From an uncultured Eubacteriales bacterium (lineage in GTDB: Bacteria > Bacillota > Clostridia > Oscillospirales > Oscillospiraceae), in NCBI GenBank assembly GCA_949293985.1, contig CASFFN010000028.1:1-47941 (forward strand): a stretch of DNA of 47,941 nt, read 5' to 3'. A program made the position numbers and the translations under genes. Under the pieces are notes generated by a model. The model was not told the origin of the DNA, did not search any database, and was given only the letters and a program-made list of their open reading frames with translations. Shown here piece after piece: positions 33,047 to 41,231 of this stretch (position 1 is its first letter; each line of letters opens with the position of its first letter).

Positions 33047-34161
33047 ACAACTTCACCTCGTTTGATAATCACAGGAGTGGCGGGGGAACCGATGAGGGTC
33101 GCGCCGGGGCGCACCACCACATCCTTGTCCAGAATCACATTCTTCAGGACGCAGCCCTCGCCCACCACGGCATCGTTCATAATGACGCAGTTTTCCACCT
33201 GAGCGCCGGGGGCAATCTGCACCTGACGGAACAGAATGCTGTCCTTCACGGAGCCGTCCAGCACGCAGCCGTCGGCTACGCAGCAGTGGGAAATCTGGCT
33301 GTTCTCCCCGTAGTAGGTGGGGACCCGGTCCCGGACCTTGGTGTAGATGGGATGATTGCCGAAGAACAGATCCTGGTATACGCTTCTTTTGAGAATAGCC
33401 AGATTGCTCTCAAAATATTCCTGGGTGGACTCGTTGAAGAGCACCACGCCTTCGTGCTGGTATACACCCACAGTCAGGTTGTTCTCGTGGTACTGCAAGG
33501 AAAGGAAGTCCCGCTCAAAGCGGTAGCGGTTCCGGGCCACTGCCTCCCGGACATGGTGCAGCAGCAGCTCCTTGGCGATGACAAAAAGACCCATGGAGGC
33601 AAGATACCCCTCAGGGGCTGCCAGATCCACCGTCAGGTCGGAAATCTCTCCTGCCTCGTCCAGCTTGATGGCCAGGTCCAGCCGCTTCTTGCCGTTGGCA
33701 ATTCCGGCCTTGGTGACCACGGTAATGTCCTTGCCGCTGGAAACATGGGCTTCCAGCACCTTGTTCAGGTCGATGTTGTAAAGAACGCTGGGGTCAGCCA
33801 GCACCACATAATCGTCCTTGCTGCCCTCTTCCAGGTAGTCTGCCACAGAGTGGAGGGCGTCCAGCTTGCCCTGGTAGCTGGGGGCGTTGCCGGTGAAGTA
33901 GGGGTTCAGGAATTCCAGACCGCCCTGCTGCAGCTCCAAATCCCACTCCTCGCCGGAGCCGATGTGGTTCATCAGGGAGTTGTACTTGTACCGGGAAATA
34001 ATGCCCACCCGGCGGATGCCGGAGTTGGCCATGTTGGAGAGAATGAAGTCGATCTGGCGGTAGCGGCCGCCGAAGGGAAGGCTGGCCATGGTGCGCTTGT
34101 TGGTCAATTCGCCCAGAGAGCTGTCATAGATGTTGGCGAAGATAATACCCATTGCATTCAT
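33043..34161 (-). CDS. glgD: GlgD, regulatory-type subunit of ADP-glucose pyrophosphorylase
   Basis: 372 aa. It is homologous to GlgC, but the N-terminal nucleotide loop is replaced (ANIYDSSLGELTNKRTMASL), lacking the GGxGxRL signature, as in GlgD of Firmicutes. In known cases GlgC and GlgD form a heterotetramer. The left-handed beta-helix C-terminus (CVADGCVLDGSVKDSIL) is kept. Start 34161 with GGGAGG. It follows glgC by 14 bp. Confidence 0.93.
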   Translation of the reverse strand: MNAMGIIFANIYDSSLGELTNKRTMASLPFGGRYRQIDFILSNMANSGIRRVGIISRYKYNSLMNHIGSGEEWDLELQQGGLEFLNPYFTGNAPSYQGKLDALHSVADYLEEGSKDDYVVLADPSVLYNIDLNKVLEAHVSSGKDITVVTKAGIANGKKRLDLAIKLDEAGEISDLTVDLAAPEGYLASMGLFVIAKELLLHHVREAVARNRYRFERDFLSLQYHENNLTVGVYQHEGVVLFNESTQEYFESNLAILKRSVYQDLFFGNHPIYTKVRDRVPTYYGENSQISHCCVADGCVLDGSVKDSILFRQVQIAPGAQVENCVIMNDAVVGEGCVLKNVILDKDVVVRPGATLIGSPATPVIIKRGEVV

Positions 34162-34175
34162 AGTCGTTTCCTCCC

Positions 34176-35366
34176 TTAGAGCATTTCCCCGGGCAGCAGC
34201 ACGGTGTTGGTCTCCACCACCGCGCCCTTGCGGGTCACACTGATCTTTTTGTTTTCTCCCGGTCCGAAAGCGCCGCCTACCACGGCTCCCTTGCGGATAC
34301 GGCTGTCTTCGCCGATGATGGCGTGGCGGACGATGGCGCCGGACTCAATGACCGCGCCGGGCATAATCACCGAGTCCTCCACAAGCGCTCCCTCGCCCAC
34401 ATAGGAGCCGATGGAGATGATGCTGTGACGGACGGTGCCGAAAATCTTGGAGCCCTCTGCGATGAAGCAGTTGACGGTGATGGCGTTGGTGTCGATATAG
34501 CTGGAGGGATAGGCATTGTTCCGGGCGTAGATCTTGCTGTGCTCGCCGCCCCGCAGGTCAAATACCGGCTCCTTGCCCAGCAGATCCATGTTGGCCTCCC
34601 ACAGGGAGTTGATGGTGCCCACATCCATCCAGTAGCCGTCAAACCGATAGGCCATCAGCTTGTGACCGGCGGAGAGCATATTGGGAATGATGTTCTTGCC
34701 GAAGTCGTTGGAGGAATTGGGATCCTCCTCGTCGGCAATCAGGAATTCCCGCAGCACCTTCCAGGTGAACACATAGATGCCCATGGAGGCGTTGGTGGAC
34801 TTGGGGACCTTGGGCTTCTCCTCAAACTCGTAGACGGAGCCGTCGGGGTTGGTGTTCATGATGCCGAAGCGGCTGGCCTCCTCCAGGGGGACATTCCGCA
34901 CGGCGATGGTGCAGCTGGCGCCGGACTTCTCGTGGAAGGATACCATGGCGGCGTAGTCCATCTTGTAGATGTGGTCGCCGCCCAGCACCACCACATACTC
35001 AGGAGAGTACCGGTCGATGAAAGCCAGATTCTGGTAGATGGCGTTGGCGGTGCCCTTGTACCAGCCGCTCTTTTTGTCGTTGCGCTCGTAGGGGGGCAGC
35101 ACCTGTGCGCAGCAGTGGGACTTGTTCAGGCCCCAGGGCTGGCCGTTGCCGATGTACTCGTTCAGCTCCAGGGGCTGATACTGAGTGAGGATTCCCACGG
35201 TGTCAATGCCGGAATTGACACAGTTGGACAGGGGAAAATCGATGATGCGGTATTTGCCGCCAAAGGGGACGGCGGGTTTGGCGGTGTTCTGGGTCAACAC
35301 CTTCAGACGGCTGCCCTGGCCGCCTGCCAAAAGCATGGCGATACAGCGTTTTTTCTGGAAGTACAT
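34176..35366 (-). CDS. glgC: Glucose-1-phosphate adenylyltransferase
   Basis: 396 aa. It makes ADP-glucose from ATP and glucose-1-phosphate, the committed step of glycogen synthesis. The nucleotide loop LAGGQGSRL begins near residue 13; [20 protein letters not shown] follows. Start 35366 ([12 protein letters not shown]) is chosen over an upstream frame extension because AGGAGAGG precedes it and homology begins there. First gene of the glg operon. Confidence 0.95.
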   Translation of the reverse strand: MYFQKKRCIAMLLAGGQGSRLKVLTQNTAKPAVPFGGKYRIIDFPLSNCVNSGIDTVGILTQYQPLELNEYIGNGQPWGLNKSHCCAQVLPPYERNDKKSGWYKGTANAIYQNLAFIDRYSPEYVVVLGGDHIYKMDYAAMVSFHEKSGASCTIAVRNVPLEEASRFGIMNTNPDGSVYEFEEKPKVPKSTNASMGIYVFTWKVLREFLIADEEDPNSSNDFGKNIIPNMLSAGHKLMAYRFDGYWMDVGTINSLWEANMDLLGKEPVFDLRGGEHSKIYARNNAYPSSYIDTNAITVNCFIAEGSKIFGTVRHSIISIGSYVGEGALVEDSVIMPGAVIESGAIVRHAIIGEDSRIRKGAVVGGAFGPGENKKISVTRKGAVVETNTVLLPGEML

Positions 35367-35464
35367 AGAAAAGCACCTCTCCTTTTTTGATTCAGCAAAT
35401 CCGCAGGTCAGAATGGCGGTCTGCTGTGTAAATATCCAGCTATAGCATAGCACAAATTTGAAGA

Positions 35465-36049
35465 TTAGGAAATGGACAAAATATCTAAAATCTTCCCCAA
35501 AGATATGTTGTTTTTCACAACGAGCGGGCACGGTGTTGGGAATTTACTGGGCATTTCGACAGGGTTCAACAGCTTTTCCATCCAAATAATGTGGCGCCAC
35601 CCCCCCAATTTGTACCCACAATCGGAAAAATCGGCAAATTGCCGATATCCCATGGCTTCGTGAAAGGCCAGGGAGGGGCGGTTGGAGCCTTCAATCAGTG
35701 CATAAACTCTGGTATAACCCTGCATAGTCAAAATATGCTCCAAAACCCGGTACATCGTTTGTCCGACGCCTTTGCCCTGGACGGCCGGGGACAGGTAGAT
35801 GGACAGCTCCGCGCACCAGGAAAAGGCCGCCCGCTCGAAGGGGGCGCTGCCGTAGGCGTAGCCCAGCACGGCGCCCGCCTCCTCCCACACGATCCAGGGA
35901 AACTGGGCAGTGACGGCGTCAAACCGCCGGGTAAATTCCTCCAAGGTGGGCAAGCGGTATTCGAAGCTGTAGGGGGTATTTTCCACATAGGGACGGTAAA
36001 TTTCCAGAATCTGGGGCAGGTCGGCGTGAACCGCCAGCCGGATGGCCAT
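35465..36049 (-). CDS. GNAT N-acetyltransferase, PAT/MnaT-like
   Basis: 194 aa. Resembles phosphinothricin/L-amino-acid N-acetyltransferases: [19 protein letters not shown] near the N-terminus, the acetyl-CoA loop [13 protein letters not shown], and [19 protein letters not shown] toward the end. Start 36049 has AAGGAGGG; another ATG two codons upstream is too close to the site. The C-terminal 20 residues extend beyond the usual fold. Natural substrate unknown. Confidence 0.85.
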   Translation of the reverse strand: MAIRLAVHADLPQILEIYRPYVENTPYSFEYRLPTLEEFTRRFDAVTAQFPWIVWEEAGAVLGYAYGSAPFERAAFSWCAELSIYLSPAVQGKGVGQTMYRVLEHILTMQGYTRVYALIEGSNRPSLAFHEAMGYRQFADFSDCGYKLGGWRHIIWMEKLLNPVEMPSKFPTPCPLVVKNNISLGKILDILSIS

Positions 36050-36144
36050 AGGCATCCCTCCTTTTGTATCTGATACTATTTTATAATAGGGGTATTCCTC
36101 CGTCAAGGGATGGCCAGCCCCCAGGATGTAAAATTTCTGTCAAG

Positions 36145-36228
36145 CGGGCGGCGAGTCGCCGCTGACAATTTCGCACGATAATCTTCTGCAAGTCGTTACT
36201 GCCCCTCCAGTGCCCGGTATCGTTACCT
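36145..36228. repeat. R2 dispersed repeat, single unit
   Basis: GGCGGCGAGTCGCCGCTGAC, AATTTCGCACGATAATCTTC, then AGTCGTTACTGCCCCTCCAG and TGCCCGGTATCGTTA. Closely resembles the third unit at 6231-6300 (same CCCCTCCAGTGCCCGG variant). Confidence 0.7.
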
Positions 36229-36235
36229 TGCGGAG

Positions 36236-36565
36236 GGCTTCGTTTATACCTCCCTCCGGGAGGGAGGTGGCTTGGGGCGCAGCCCCAAGACGGGCGCATG
36301 GACTGTTGGACTGCCGGGAATGGTACCTCCCCAGGGGTTCTGATAACCTCTATCATGTACCACCCCGCAAGCAAACTGGCAGCTTATCGCCCGCTGGCTC
36401 CCTCAGACACGGCTTACGCCGTGCCAGCTCCCTCCCGGAGGGAGCTATGGGCTTCTGCGTTTTCACATTGGCTGATGCTGATGGGAAGGCGCCGATTGTG
36501 AATCCCTCAGATGCCTGTGGTACCAGTTCCCCTTAACAAGGATGCTTTGGGGGGTACCCAAAGCA
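36236..36565. repeat. Palindrome-rich intergenic stretch
   Basis: No gene seen. Contains CCTCCCTCCGGGAGGGAGG (36249-36267), CTTGGGGCGCAGCCCCAAG (36271-36289), CACGGC-TTAC-GCCGTG (36408-36423), AGCTCCCTCC/CGGAGGGAGCT (36426-36446) and TGCTTTGGG/CCCAAAGCA (36543-36565). The block 36342-36375 (GATAACCTCTATC...GCAAAC) matches 6611-6644 beside the other protease cassette. Confidence 0.65.
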
Positions 36566-36579
36566 CCCTGCCGCAAGGC

Positions 36580-36615
36580 AAAAAAACGCCGTACCCGGGG
36601 GTGGGTACGGCGTTG
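36580..36615 (-). terminator. Terminator of lipoprotein gene copy 2
   Basis: Minus strand: AACGCCGTACCC, loop, GGGTACGGCGTTTTTTTGCC. Homologous to 6678-6716 but with a shorter loop. Confidence 0.85.
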
Positions 36616-36620
36616 GGGGA

Positions 36621-37004
36621 TTATTGGGCTTTGTGGTCTGCCACCAGAGATTCGATTTTGTCCAGGGTCTCCTGGGATACCTCCGTGTGTCCGAACCAGT
36701 GCTTGCGCCACTTGATCAGGTAGATTTCCGTCAGTCCCTCCTCTTCGTAAGGAACGGTGGGTAGGGTGACGGTGAGCTTATCCCCGGTTTGCAGGTTTTC
36801 CGTGGATTTGCAGTCATCCCCCCACTCCTCCAGAAGGAGGATGTACTGGGTTCCATCCTGCCGGGGCTCGCAGAGAAACACCGGAAGCCCCTCCTGGGTG
36901 CGGACAAAGATGCCTGTTTCCTCCATATGCCCAGTGGGGAGGGCACAGCCTGCCAGACCGGAAAGTAACATCAGACATAAAAGAAATGCCAGTAATCGTT
37001 TCAT
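36621..37004 (-). CDS. Small lipoprotein, copy 2 (protease partner lost)
   Basis: 127 aa. Lipobox Cys20 in GLAGC. The C-terminus (KWRKHWFGHTEVSQETLDKI) is identical to copy 1 over 20 residues, while the middle has diverged more (VFLCEPRQDGTQYILLLEEW). AAGGAGG precedes the ATG. Upstream lies only the 3' tail of a protease gene and the conserved promoter region, so this lipoprotein is now the first complete gene of its unit. Its intact frame and ribosome site argue that it is still functional without an adjacent protease. Confidence 0.82.
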   Translation of the reverse strand: MKRLLAFLLCLMLLSGLAGCALPTGHMEETGIFVRTQEGLPVFLCEPRQDGTQYILLLEEWGDDCKSTENLQTGDKLTVTLPTVPYEEEGLTEIYLIKWRKHWFGHTEVSQETLDKIESLVADHKAQ

Positions 37005-37022
37005 GGGGGTTCCTCCTTTCCC

Positions 37023-37068
37023 TTAATAGAGCCAAATGAATTCGTCAATGTGTCCGGGGTCTTGGTTA
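37023..37068 (-). pseudogene. Remnant of second protease gene (last codons only)
   Basis: Minus strand, ending TAA at 37023: encodes PGHIDEFIWLY, matching GRITEFIWLYF at the C-terminus of the protease at 7119-8273. Everything between the last ~12 codons and the leader sequence is missing, a deletion of roughly 1.2-1.3 kb relative to the other locus. The junction is near 37062-37069. Confidence 0.75.
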
Positions 37069-37250
37069 AACGCAAACCCAAAAGTCTCGATTTGTCCGAT
37101 AAAGAAATCCATCCTTAAGATTTTTATATCACGGAAAAGTGGGAAAGTCAATGGAAAAACCATGGATTTCGGAACTTTTGGCGTTCCGACGAAAGGGGCG
37201 CTTCGGAAAGCCCGGAAAGGCAATCGGAAAGATTGCCTTTACCCCTTCTT
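37064..37250 (-). promoter_or_regulatory. Promoter/leader of cassette copy 2
   Basis: TTGACT (37151-37146), 17-bp spacer, TATAAA (37128-37123) on minus. Nearly identical to 8365-8560, including the CGAGACTTTTGGGTTTGCGT block (with one change). It now drives lipoprotein copy 2 across the deletion junction. Confidence 0.75.
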
Positions 37251-37267
37251 CCGGTGGGCCTATACCA

Positions 37268-37305
37268 AAAAACGGAAGAAGCCGAACGCCGGCTTCTTCC
37301 GTTTT
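37268..37305 (-). terminator. Terminator of ribU
   Basis: Minus strand: ACGGAAGAAGCCGG-CGTT-CGGCTTCTTCCGTTTTTT, right after the stop codon. Confidence 0.9.
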
Positions 37306-37310
37306 GGCAC

Positions 37311-38027
37311 TTATTTTCCGAAGAGGGGACGGGCCACCCGCTTGTAAAGGAGCAGGGTAAGGACGGAGATGAGCAGGCCCTTGATGAGGTTTAAGGGGGC
37401 CACCGCCAGCGCCACAAAGGTGGTGACGGAGGTGATGGCCGGGTTTACGGCGCCGCCCATGGCGATAATCCGGGACAGATCGGAGCCGAAATACAGCTGG
37501 GCAAACTTGGGCAGCAGGTACACGGCGTTGAACAGGCTTCCGAACACCGTCATCACCAGGGTGCCGGCAACGAGACCCCAGACGGCCCATTTCCGGGTCT
37601 TGTGGATGTGGTAGAGAATCACCGCCGGAATCACGAAGCTGCACCCCACCACGAAGTTAGCCAGGTCTCCCACAAAGGCGGTGGTGGTGCCCTTGAGAAG
37701 CAATTTCAGGACGATCTTGATGGCCTCGCAGGACACCGCCGCCGTGGGCCCTAAGTAGAAACCGCAGAGAATCACCGGCAGCTCGGAAAAGTCCAGCTTG
37801 TAAAAGTCCGGGGCCAGGAAGGGCAGGGGGAAGTCCAGGGTGTAGAGCACCGCCGCCAGAGCTGCGCAGATGCCCACGATGGTGACGGTCCGGGCCTTGC
37901 CGGGACGGTGCAAATCCGGGAGGAACCGCTCCCCCAGCCGGGACAGCAGGACGATGACCGCCACAATGAGGGCGGAGACCAGCACAAAACTTAAATTCTG
38001 TTGCAGGTCAGAGAGAAGCTGGGACAT
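37311..38027 (-). CDS. ribU: Riboflavin ECF transporter S component
   Basis: 238 aa with about six hydrophobic segments. S components bind a vitamin and pair with the shared ECF energizing module (not in this window). Assignment to riboflavin rests on the FMN riboswitch upstream (38185-38300) and on the RibU-like core: LDFPLPFLAPDFYKLDFSEL, then GFYLGPTAAVSCEAIKIVLK. Residues 1-35 add an N-terminal hydrophobic segment. AGAGG precedes the ATG. Monocistronic. Confidence 0.92.
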   Translation of the reverse strand: MSQLLSDLQQNLSFVLVSALIVAVIVLLSRLGERFLPDLHRPGKARTVTIVGICAALAAVLYTLDFPLPFLAPDFYKLDFSELPVILCGFYLGPTAAVSCEAIKIVLKLLLKGTTTAFVGDLANFVVGCSFVIPAVILYHIHKTRKWAVWGLVAGTLVMTVFGSLFNAVYLLPKFAQLYFGSDLSRIIAMGGAVNPAITSVTTFVALAVAPLNLIKGLLISVLTLLLYKRVARPLFGK

Positions 38028-38054
38028 GACAAAAAACCTCTTTTCTGTTTTTTC

Positions 38055-38124
38055 GGAAACTCCGGCTGCATGGATGGCGGAAAAGATCCGCTTCCCAGCC
38101 GCAGACGGTTTTATCGGAGTTTCC
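38055..38124. repeat. R1-related short repeat, copy d
   Basis: A 70-bp internally deleted form: GGAAACTCCGGCTGCATGGA at the left and CAGCCGCAGACGG...ATCGGAGTTTCC at the right. It lies between the riboswitch terminator and the ribU ribosome site, so it is in the mRNA leader and can form a stem closed by GGAAACTCCG/CGGAGTTTCC. No target duplication is visible. Confidence 0.6.
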
Positions 38125-38127
38125 GCA

Positions 38128-38166
38128 AATAAAAATACGCCCAGGGTACAGATACCCCAGGCGTAA
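38128..38166 (-). terminator. Riboswitch-controlled terminator of ribU
   Basis: Minus strand: ACGCCTGGGGTA-TCTG-TACCCTGGGCGT followed by ATTTTTATTT. It lies directly downstream of the FMN aptamer and upstream of ribU, the usual arrangement for FMN-induced termination. Confidence 0.85.
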
Positions 38167-38184
38167 CAAGACCGTTGTTTCCTG

Positions 38185-38300
38185 CCGCTCTTCTTCCATC
38201 CAGACTATACTGTCGGTATCGGAGTTACACCGATTCAACGCCGAAGCGCTCGCGGACTTTACCGCCGGTCGGGAATCGCACCCTGCCCTGAAGATATCCA
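38185..38300 (-). ncRNA. FMN riboswitch (RFN element)
   Basis: Minus-strand hallmarks in order: ATCTTCAGGGCAGGGTG, ATTCCCGACCGGCGGTAAAG, TCCGCGAGC, and a closing GATGGAAGAAGA. These match the conserved core of the RFN aptamer, which binds flavin mononucleotide and turns off riboflavin synthesis or uptake genes. Confidence 0.95.
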
Positions 38301-38319
38301 TATTCCGTTGCTGTCTTAC

Positions 38320-38348
38320 ACATTACCACGCTTTGGGCCGGTTGTCAA
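38320..38348 (-). promoter_or_regulatory. Promoter of the FMN riboswitch/ribU unit
   Basis: Minus strand: TTGACA (38348-38343), 17-bp spacer, TAATGT (38325-38320), about 20 bp upstream of the aptamer. Confidence 0.75.
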
Positions 38349-38378
38349 GTCCCTGCCGGTGTGATAAAATCAGGGTAA

Positions 38379-38963
38379 TCAGGCGGCCGGGGCTTTGGTC
38401 TCCTGCTGGGTAGGCGTGGTGGCGTCCGTATCGGTGGTGGGGGAAGTGGCGTCCTGAGCCGGTTCGGTGCCCTGGGTGGCGGGCTGGGTAGGCTCCTTCA
38501 CCGACTGGGGCATCTGGAAGCCGTGAATCTTGCCCTTGGCAGAGGTGTCGGTGATGTCCCCGCCGATGACCGCGTCCTTGTGTACCAGCAAGGTGGCATA
38601 CACCGGGTCGGTGGCTCCGGGATAGTTGGTCACCTTGTAGACATAGCGCATCACCGTTTGTCCGGCGTACTTGGTCAGGTCATACCCCTGGCTCTTTTGC
38701 AGGGCGTTGTAGCGCTCGTAGGCCTGGGTGGGGGTTTCTGGGATCCGCACTTCACCGGATTGAACGGGGGAAGCGTTTACCTCCCAGCCGAATTCCTGGA
38801 GAAAGGCCACCCGCTTGTCGTTGCCTGTGGCGGTCTGAACCGTGGGGTCCTGGGTCTCCCCGCCGCCGCCGAACACCAGAAGCAGCAGCAAAATGGCAGC
38901 TGCCACCCCCGCCAGTACCATGAGGATCTTTTTCTTATCCACCTTGGCGGTCATAACCATCAT
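38379..38963 (-). CDS. DUF4830 membrane-anchored protein
   Basis: 194 aa. One membrane segment (about 13-31, LMVLAGVAAAILLLLLVFG) follows a short basic cytoplasmic end. The external part has the DUF4830 core (FLQEFGWEV, then YERYNALQKSQGYDL and VYKVTNYPG) and ends in a Thr/Gln/Pro-rich low-complexity tail (about 140-194). AGGAGGG precedes the first of several ATGs. Function unknown. Confidence 0.8.
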   Translation of the reverse strand: MMVMTAKVDKKKILMVLAGVAAAILLLLLVFGGGGETQDPTVQTATGNDKRVAFLQEFGWEVNASPVQSGEVRIPETPTQAYERYNALQKSQGYDLTKYAGQTVMRYVYKVTNYPGATDPVYATLLVHKDAVIGGDITDTSAKGKIHGFQMPQSVKEPTQPATQGTEPAQDATSPTTDTDATTPTQQETKAPAA

Positions 38964-39036
38964 AATGAAAATCCCTCCTAAGCAATGTTGGCATTATAGC
39001 CTATTACGCCTGTGGACGGGTTAGAACGGAGGAGCT

Positions 39037-39738
39037 ATGGAAAGATTGGACAAATTCTTAAGCAGTCAGGGAATTGGCACCCGGAGCCAGGTGAAAAATA
39101 TTTTGAAAGCCGGACGAGTCACGGTGGACGGGGTCCCGGAAGGGGACGGCGGCCGGAAAATCGACCCCCAGAGCCAGCGCGTCGCCCTGGACGGAGAGGA
39201 GCTTACGAAGGTTCGCCGGGTGGTGCTGATGCTCAACAAGCCGGAGGGCTTCGTCACCGCCACGGAGGACGCCCGGGAGAGGACCGTCATGGAGCTTCTG
39301 CCCAGGGAATACGCCCACCGGAAGCTCCGTCCGGTGGGACGGCTGGACAAGGCAACGGAAGGCCTGCTGCTCTTTACCGACGACGGGGACCTTTTGCACC
39401 GGCTCATCAGCCCCAAAAATGAGGTGGCGAAAATCTACTATGCCCGGCATGAGGGCACTGCCGGGGAGGCGGATGTGGCGGCCTTCCGGGAGGGGCTGGT
39501 GCTGGCGGACGGAACCCGGTGCCTTCCTGCCTGGCTGGAGCCTTTGGGACCGGGGGAGAGCCGCGTCACCGTCCGGGAGGGGAAGTACCACCAGGTGCGG
39601 CGGATGATGGCCAGCCGGGGGATGCCCGTGACCTATCTTGCGCGGCAGCAGGAGGGCGGCCTTGCCCTGGGAGACCTTCCCAGAGGCGGGGTGCGGCTTC
39701 TGACGGAGGAGGAAGTGGCTGCGCTGGAGGGAAAATAG
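39037..39738 (+). CDS. rsuA: 16S rRNA pseudouridine synthase, RsuA-type
   Basis: 233 aa. An S4 RNA-binding domain (about 1-50) is followed by the pseudouridine synthase domain with the catalytic Asp (D104) in GRLDKATEGLLLFT. The RsuA/RluB/E/F subfamily is clear; the 16S target (position 516) is inferred from the overall S4-plus-short-domain layout. GGAGGAGC precedes the ATG. Confidence 0.9.
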   Translation: MERLDKFLSSQGIGTRSQVKNILKAGRVTVDGVPEGDGGRKIDPQSQRVALDGEELTKVRRVVLMLNKPEGFVTATEDARERTVMELLPREYAHRKLRPVGRLDKATEGLLLFTDDGDLLHRLISPKNEVAKIYYARHEGTAGEADVAAFREGLVLADGTRCLPAWLEPLGPGESRVTVREGKYHQVRRMMASRGMPVTYLARQQEGGLALGDLPRGGVRLLTEEEVAALEGK

Positions 39739-39843
39739 GCACATTGCCGGGCGGGTTATGGAAGAACCTTCCATATATGGAAACCCGGTGGGGATTTTCA
39801 CTAAAAAAGATAAGACATTTTGCAGTAATATGTCAAAAGGTAC

Positions 39844-39872
39844 TTGCATTTTGTGCAAAAGAAGTATATAAT
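39844..39872 (+). promoter_or_regulatory. Promoter of the CdaR-like regulator gene
   Basis: TTGCAT (39844-39849), 17-bp spacer, TATAAT (39867-39872), 57 bp before the start codon. The preceding 39758-39777 holds an inverted repeat TATGGAAG/CTTCCATA that could be an operator or a weak rsuA terminator. Confidence 0.7.
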
Positions 39873-39928
39873 ATCCATGCTGATTTGTGAAATGCGTATT
39901 TGTGCAATATTAGTAAGGAGGCTGGAAA

Positions 39929-41017
39929 ATGTCCAACAGTGTTTTTCAGAGCGTAATTTTGCAGTTAAAGGAGGCCGCCGGCTGCACCTTTGGCGTCATC
40001 GACACCGACGGCTGCGTCATTTCCTGCACCGATGTGATGCTTCTGGGAGAGCGGTGGCCGGAGGCGGCTGTCCGGGTGGCGGAGAATCCCACCCTGGTGC
40101 AGACCTTCGAGGGCAAGACCTTCCGGGGAATCCTCAGCAGCACCAACTGCTTTGAGTATGCGGTGTTCTGCACCGGGGATGACCAGCTGGCCCAGACCTA
40201 CTGCTCCCTGGCTTATATCGCCCTGAATGATGCCAAGAATTTCTATGAGGAAAAGCACGACCGGGGCACCTTTGTAAAGAACATCCTGATGGATAACATC
40301 CTTCCCGGCGACATCTACATCCGGGCCAAGGAACTCCACTTCGCCACGGAGGCCCCCAGAGTGGTATTTCTGGTGCGGCAGCTGGGCCATGGGGAAGTGG
40401 CTGCCGTGGATATTCTCTCCGGACTGTTCCCGGACCGCTCCCAGGACTTCGTGGTGAGCATCAACGAAACCGATGTGGCGGTGGTGAAGCAGGTGGCGGC
40501 AGGGGCGACCCCTGAGGCCACGGAGAAAATCGCCCAGACCATGGAGGATACCCTGAAAAATGAGCTGTATGTGAAGACCGTCATCGGTATCGGCACCGTG
40601 ACCGAGCACCTGCGGGAGCTGGCGGACTCCTACAAGGAAGCCGAGACCGCCATTGATGTGGGCAAGGTGTTCGACACGGAAAAGAGCATCATCAGCTACG
40701 AAAATCTGGGCATCGGCCGGTTGATTTACCAGCTGCCGACAACCCTGTGCGACATCTTCCTTTCCGAGGTGTTCAAGAAGAGCTCCATCGATGCTTTGGA
40801 TCAGGAGACCCTGTTCACCATCAACAAGTTCTTCGAGAACAACCTGAATGTGTCCGAAACCTCCCGGAAGCTCTTTGTCCACCGGAACACGCTGGTGTAC
40901 CGGTTGGAGAAAATCAAGAAGATTACCGGCTTGGATTTGCGGCTGTTTGACCACGCCATCGTGTTCAAGGTCGCCCTCATGGTCCGCAAGTACCTGGCCT
41001 CCCGGGAAATCCGGTAA
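39929..41017 (+). CDS. CdaR/PucR-family transcriptional regulator
   Basis: 362 aa. The C-terminal PucR-type helix-turn-helix (about 300-360) is diagnostic: NVSETSRKLFVHRNTLVYRL followed by EKIKKITGLDL. The middle (about 130-260) resembles the CdaR GGDEF-like domain, and the N-terminal part (about 10-105) is a possible ligand-sensing domain. In known members this family responds to sugar acids, purines or amino acids; the effector here is unknown. AAGGAGG precedes the ATG. No obvious target operon is adjacent. Confidence 0.85.
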   Translation: MSNSVFQSVILQLKEAAGCTFGVIDTDGCVISCTDVMLLGERWPEAAVRVAENPTLVQTFEGKTFRGILSSTNCFEYAVFCTGDDQLAQTYCSLAYIALNDAKNFYEEKHDRGTFVKNILMDNILPGDIYIRAKELHFATEAPRVVFLVRQLGHGEVAAVDILSGLFPDRSQDFVVSINETDVAVVKQVAAGATPEATEKIAQTMEDTLKNELYVKTVIGIGTVTEHLRELADSYKEAETAIDVGKVFDTEKSIISYENLGIGRLIYQLPTTLCDIFLSEVFKKSSIDALDQETLFTINKFFENNLNVSETSRKLFVHRNTLVYRLEKIKKITGLDLRLFDHAIVFKVALMVRKYLASREIR

Positions 41018-41186
41018 AAATCGGATAAATCGTCCCGGCGCTGTGGACAGCGTAAAACCGCTTCTTCCGCAGCGTGAATCAGGGCAGCGGTCATATAGAG
41101 CGCAAGGAAAAACGGACATACCGTTTTTGGATAAGCGTTTATCCGATACGATTTGTTAGCGACAGATAAAAGACTTTTTATACTGA
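41018..41186. promoter_or_regulatory. Intergenic region with inverted GGATAA repeats
   Basis: ATCGGATAAA (41020-41029) and its reverse complement TTTATCCGAT (41138-41147) are 108 bp apart. A further GGATAA (41129-41134) makes a local palindrome GGATAAGCGTTATCC-like site with TTATCC (41139-41144). The region lies downstream of both convergent neighbours, and no gene is seen in it. Confidence 0.4.
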
Positions 41187-41216
41187 GAAACGGCGCAGCT
41201 TCGGCTGCGCCGTTTC
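41187..41216. terminator. Terminator between convergent regulator and htrA genes
   Basis: GAAACGGCGCAGC-TTCG-GCTGCGCCGTTTC. The loop TTCG and long GC stem are strong; U-runs are modest on both sides. Confidence 0.82.
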
Positions 41217-41231
41217 TTGCACGGGGGTTTT

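Noticed and set aside
37023..37223. 66-codon gene on minus
   Set aside because: It is the fusion of the duplicated promoter/leader and the last codons of a deleted protease, not an independent gene.
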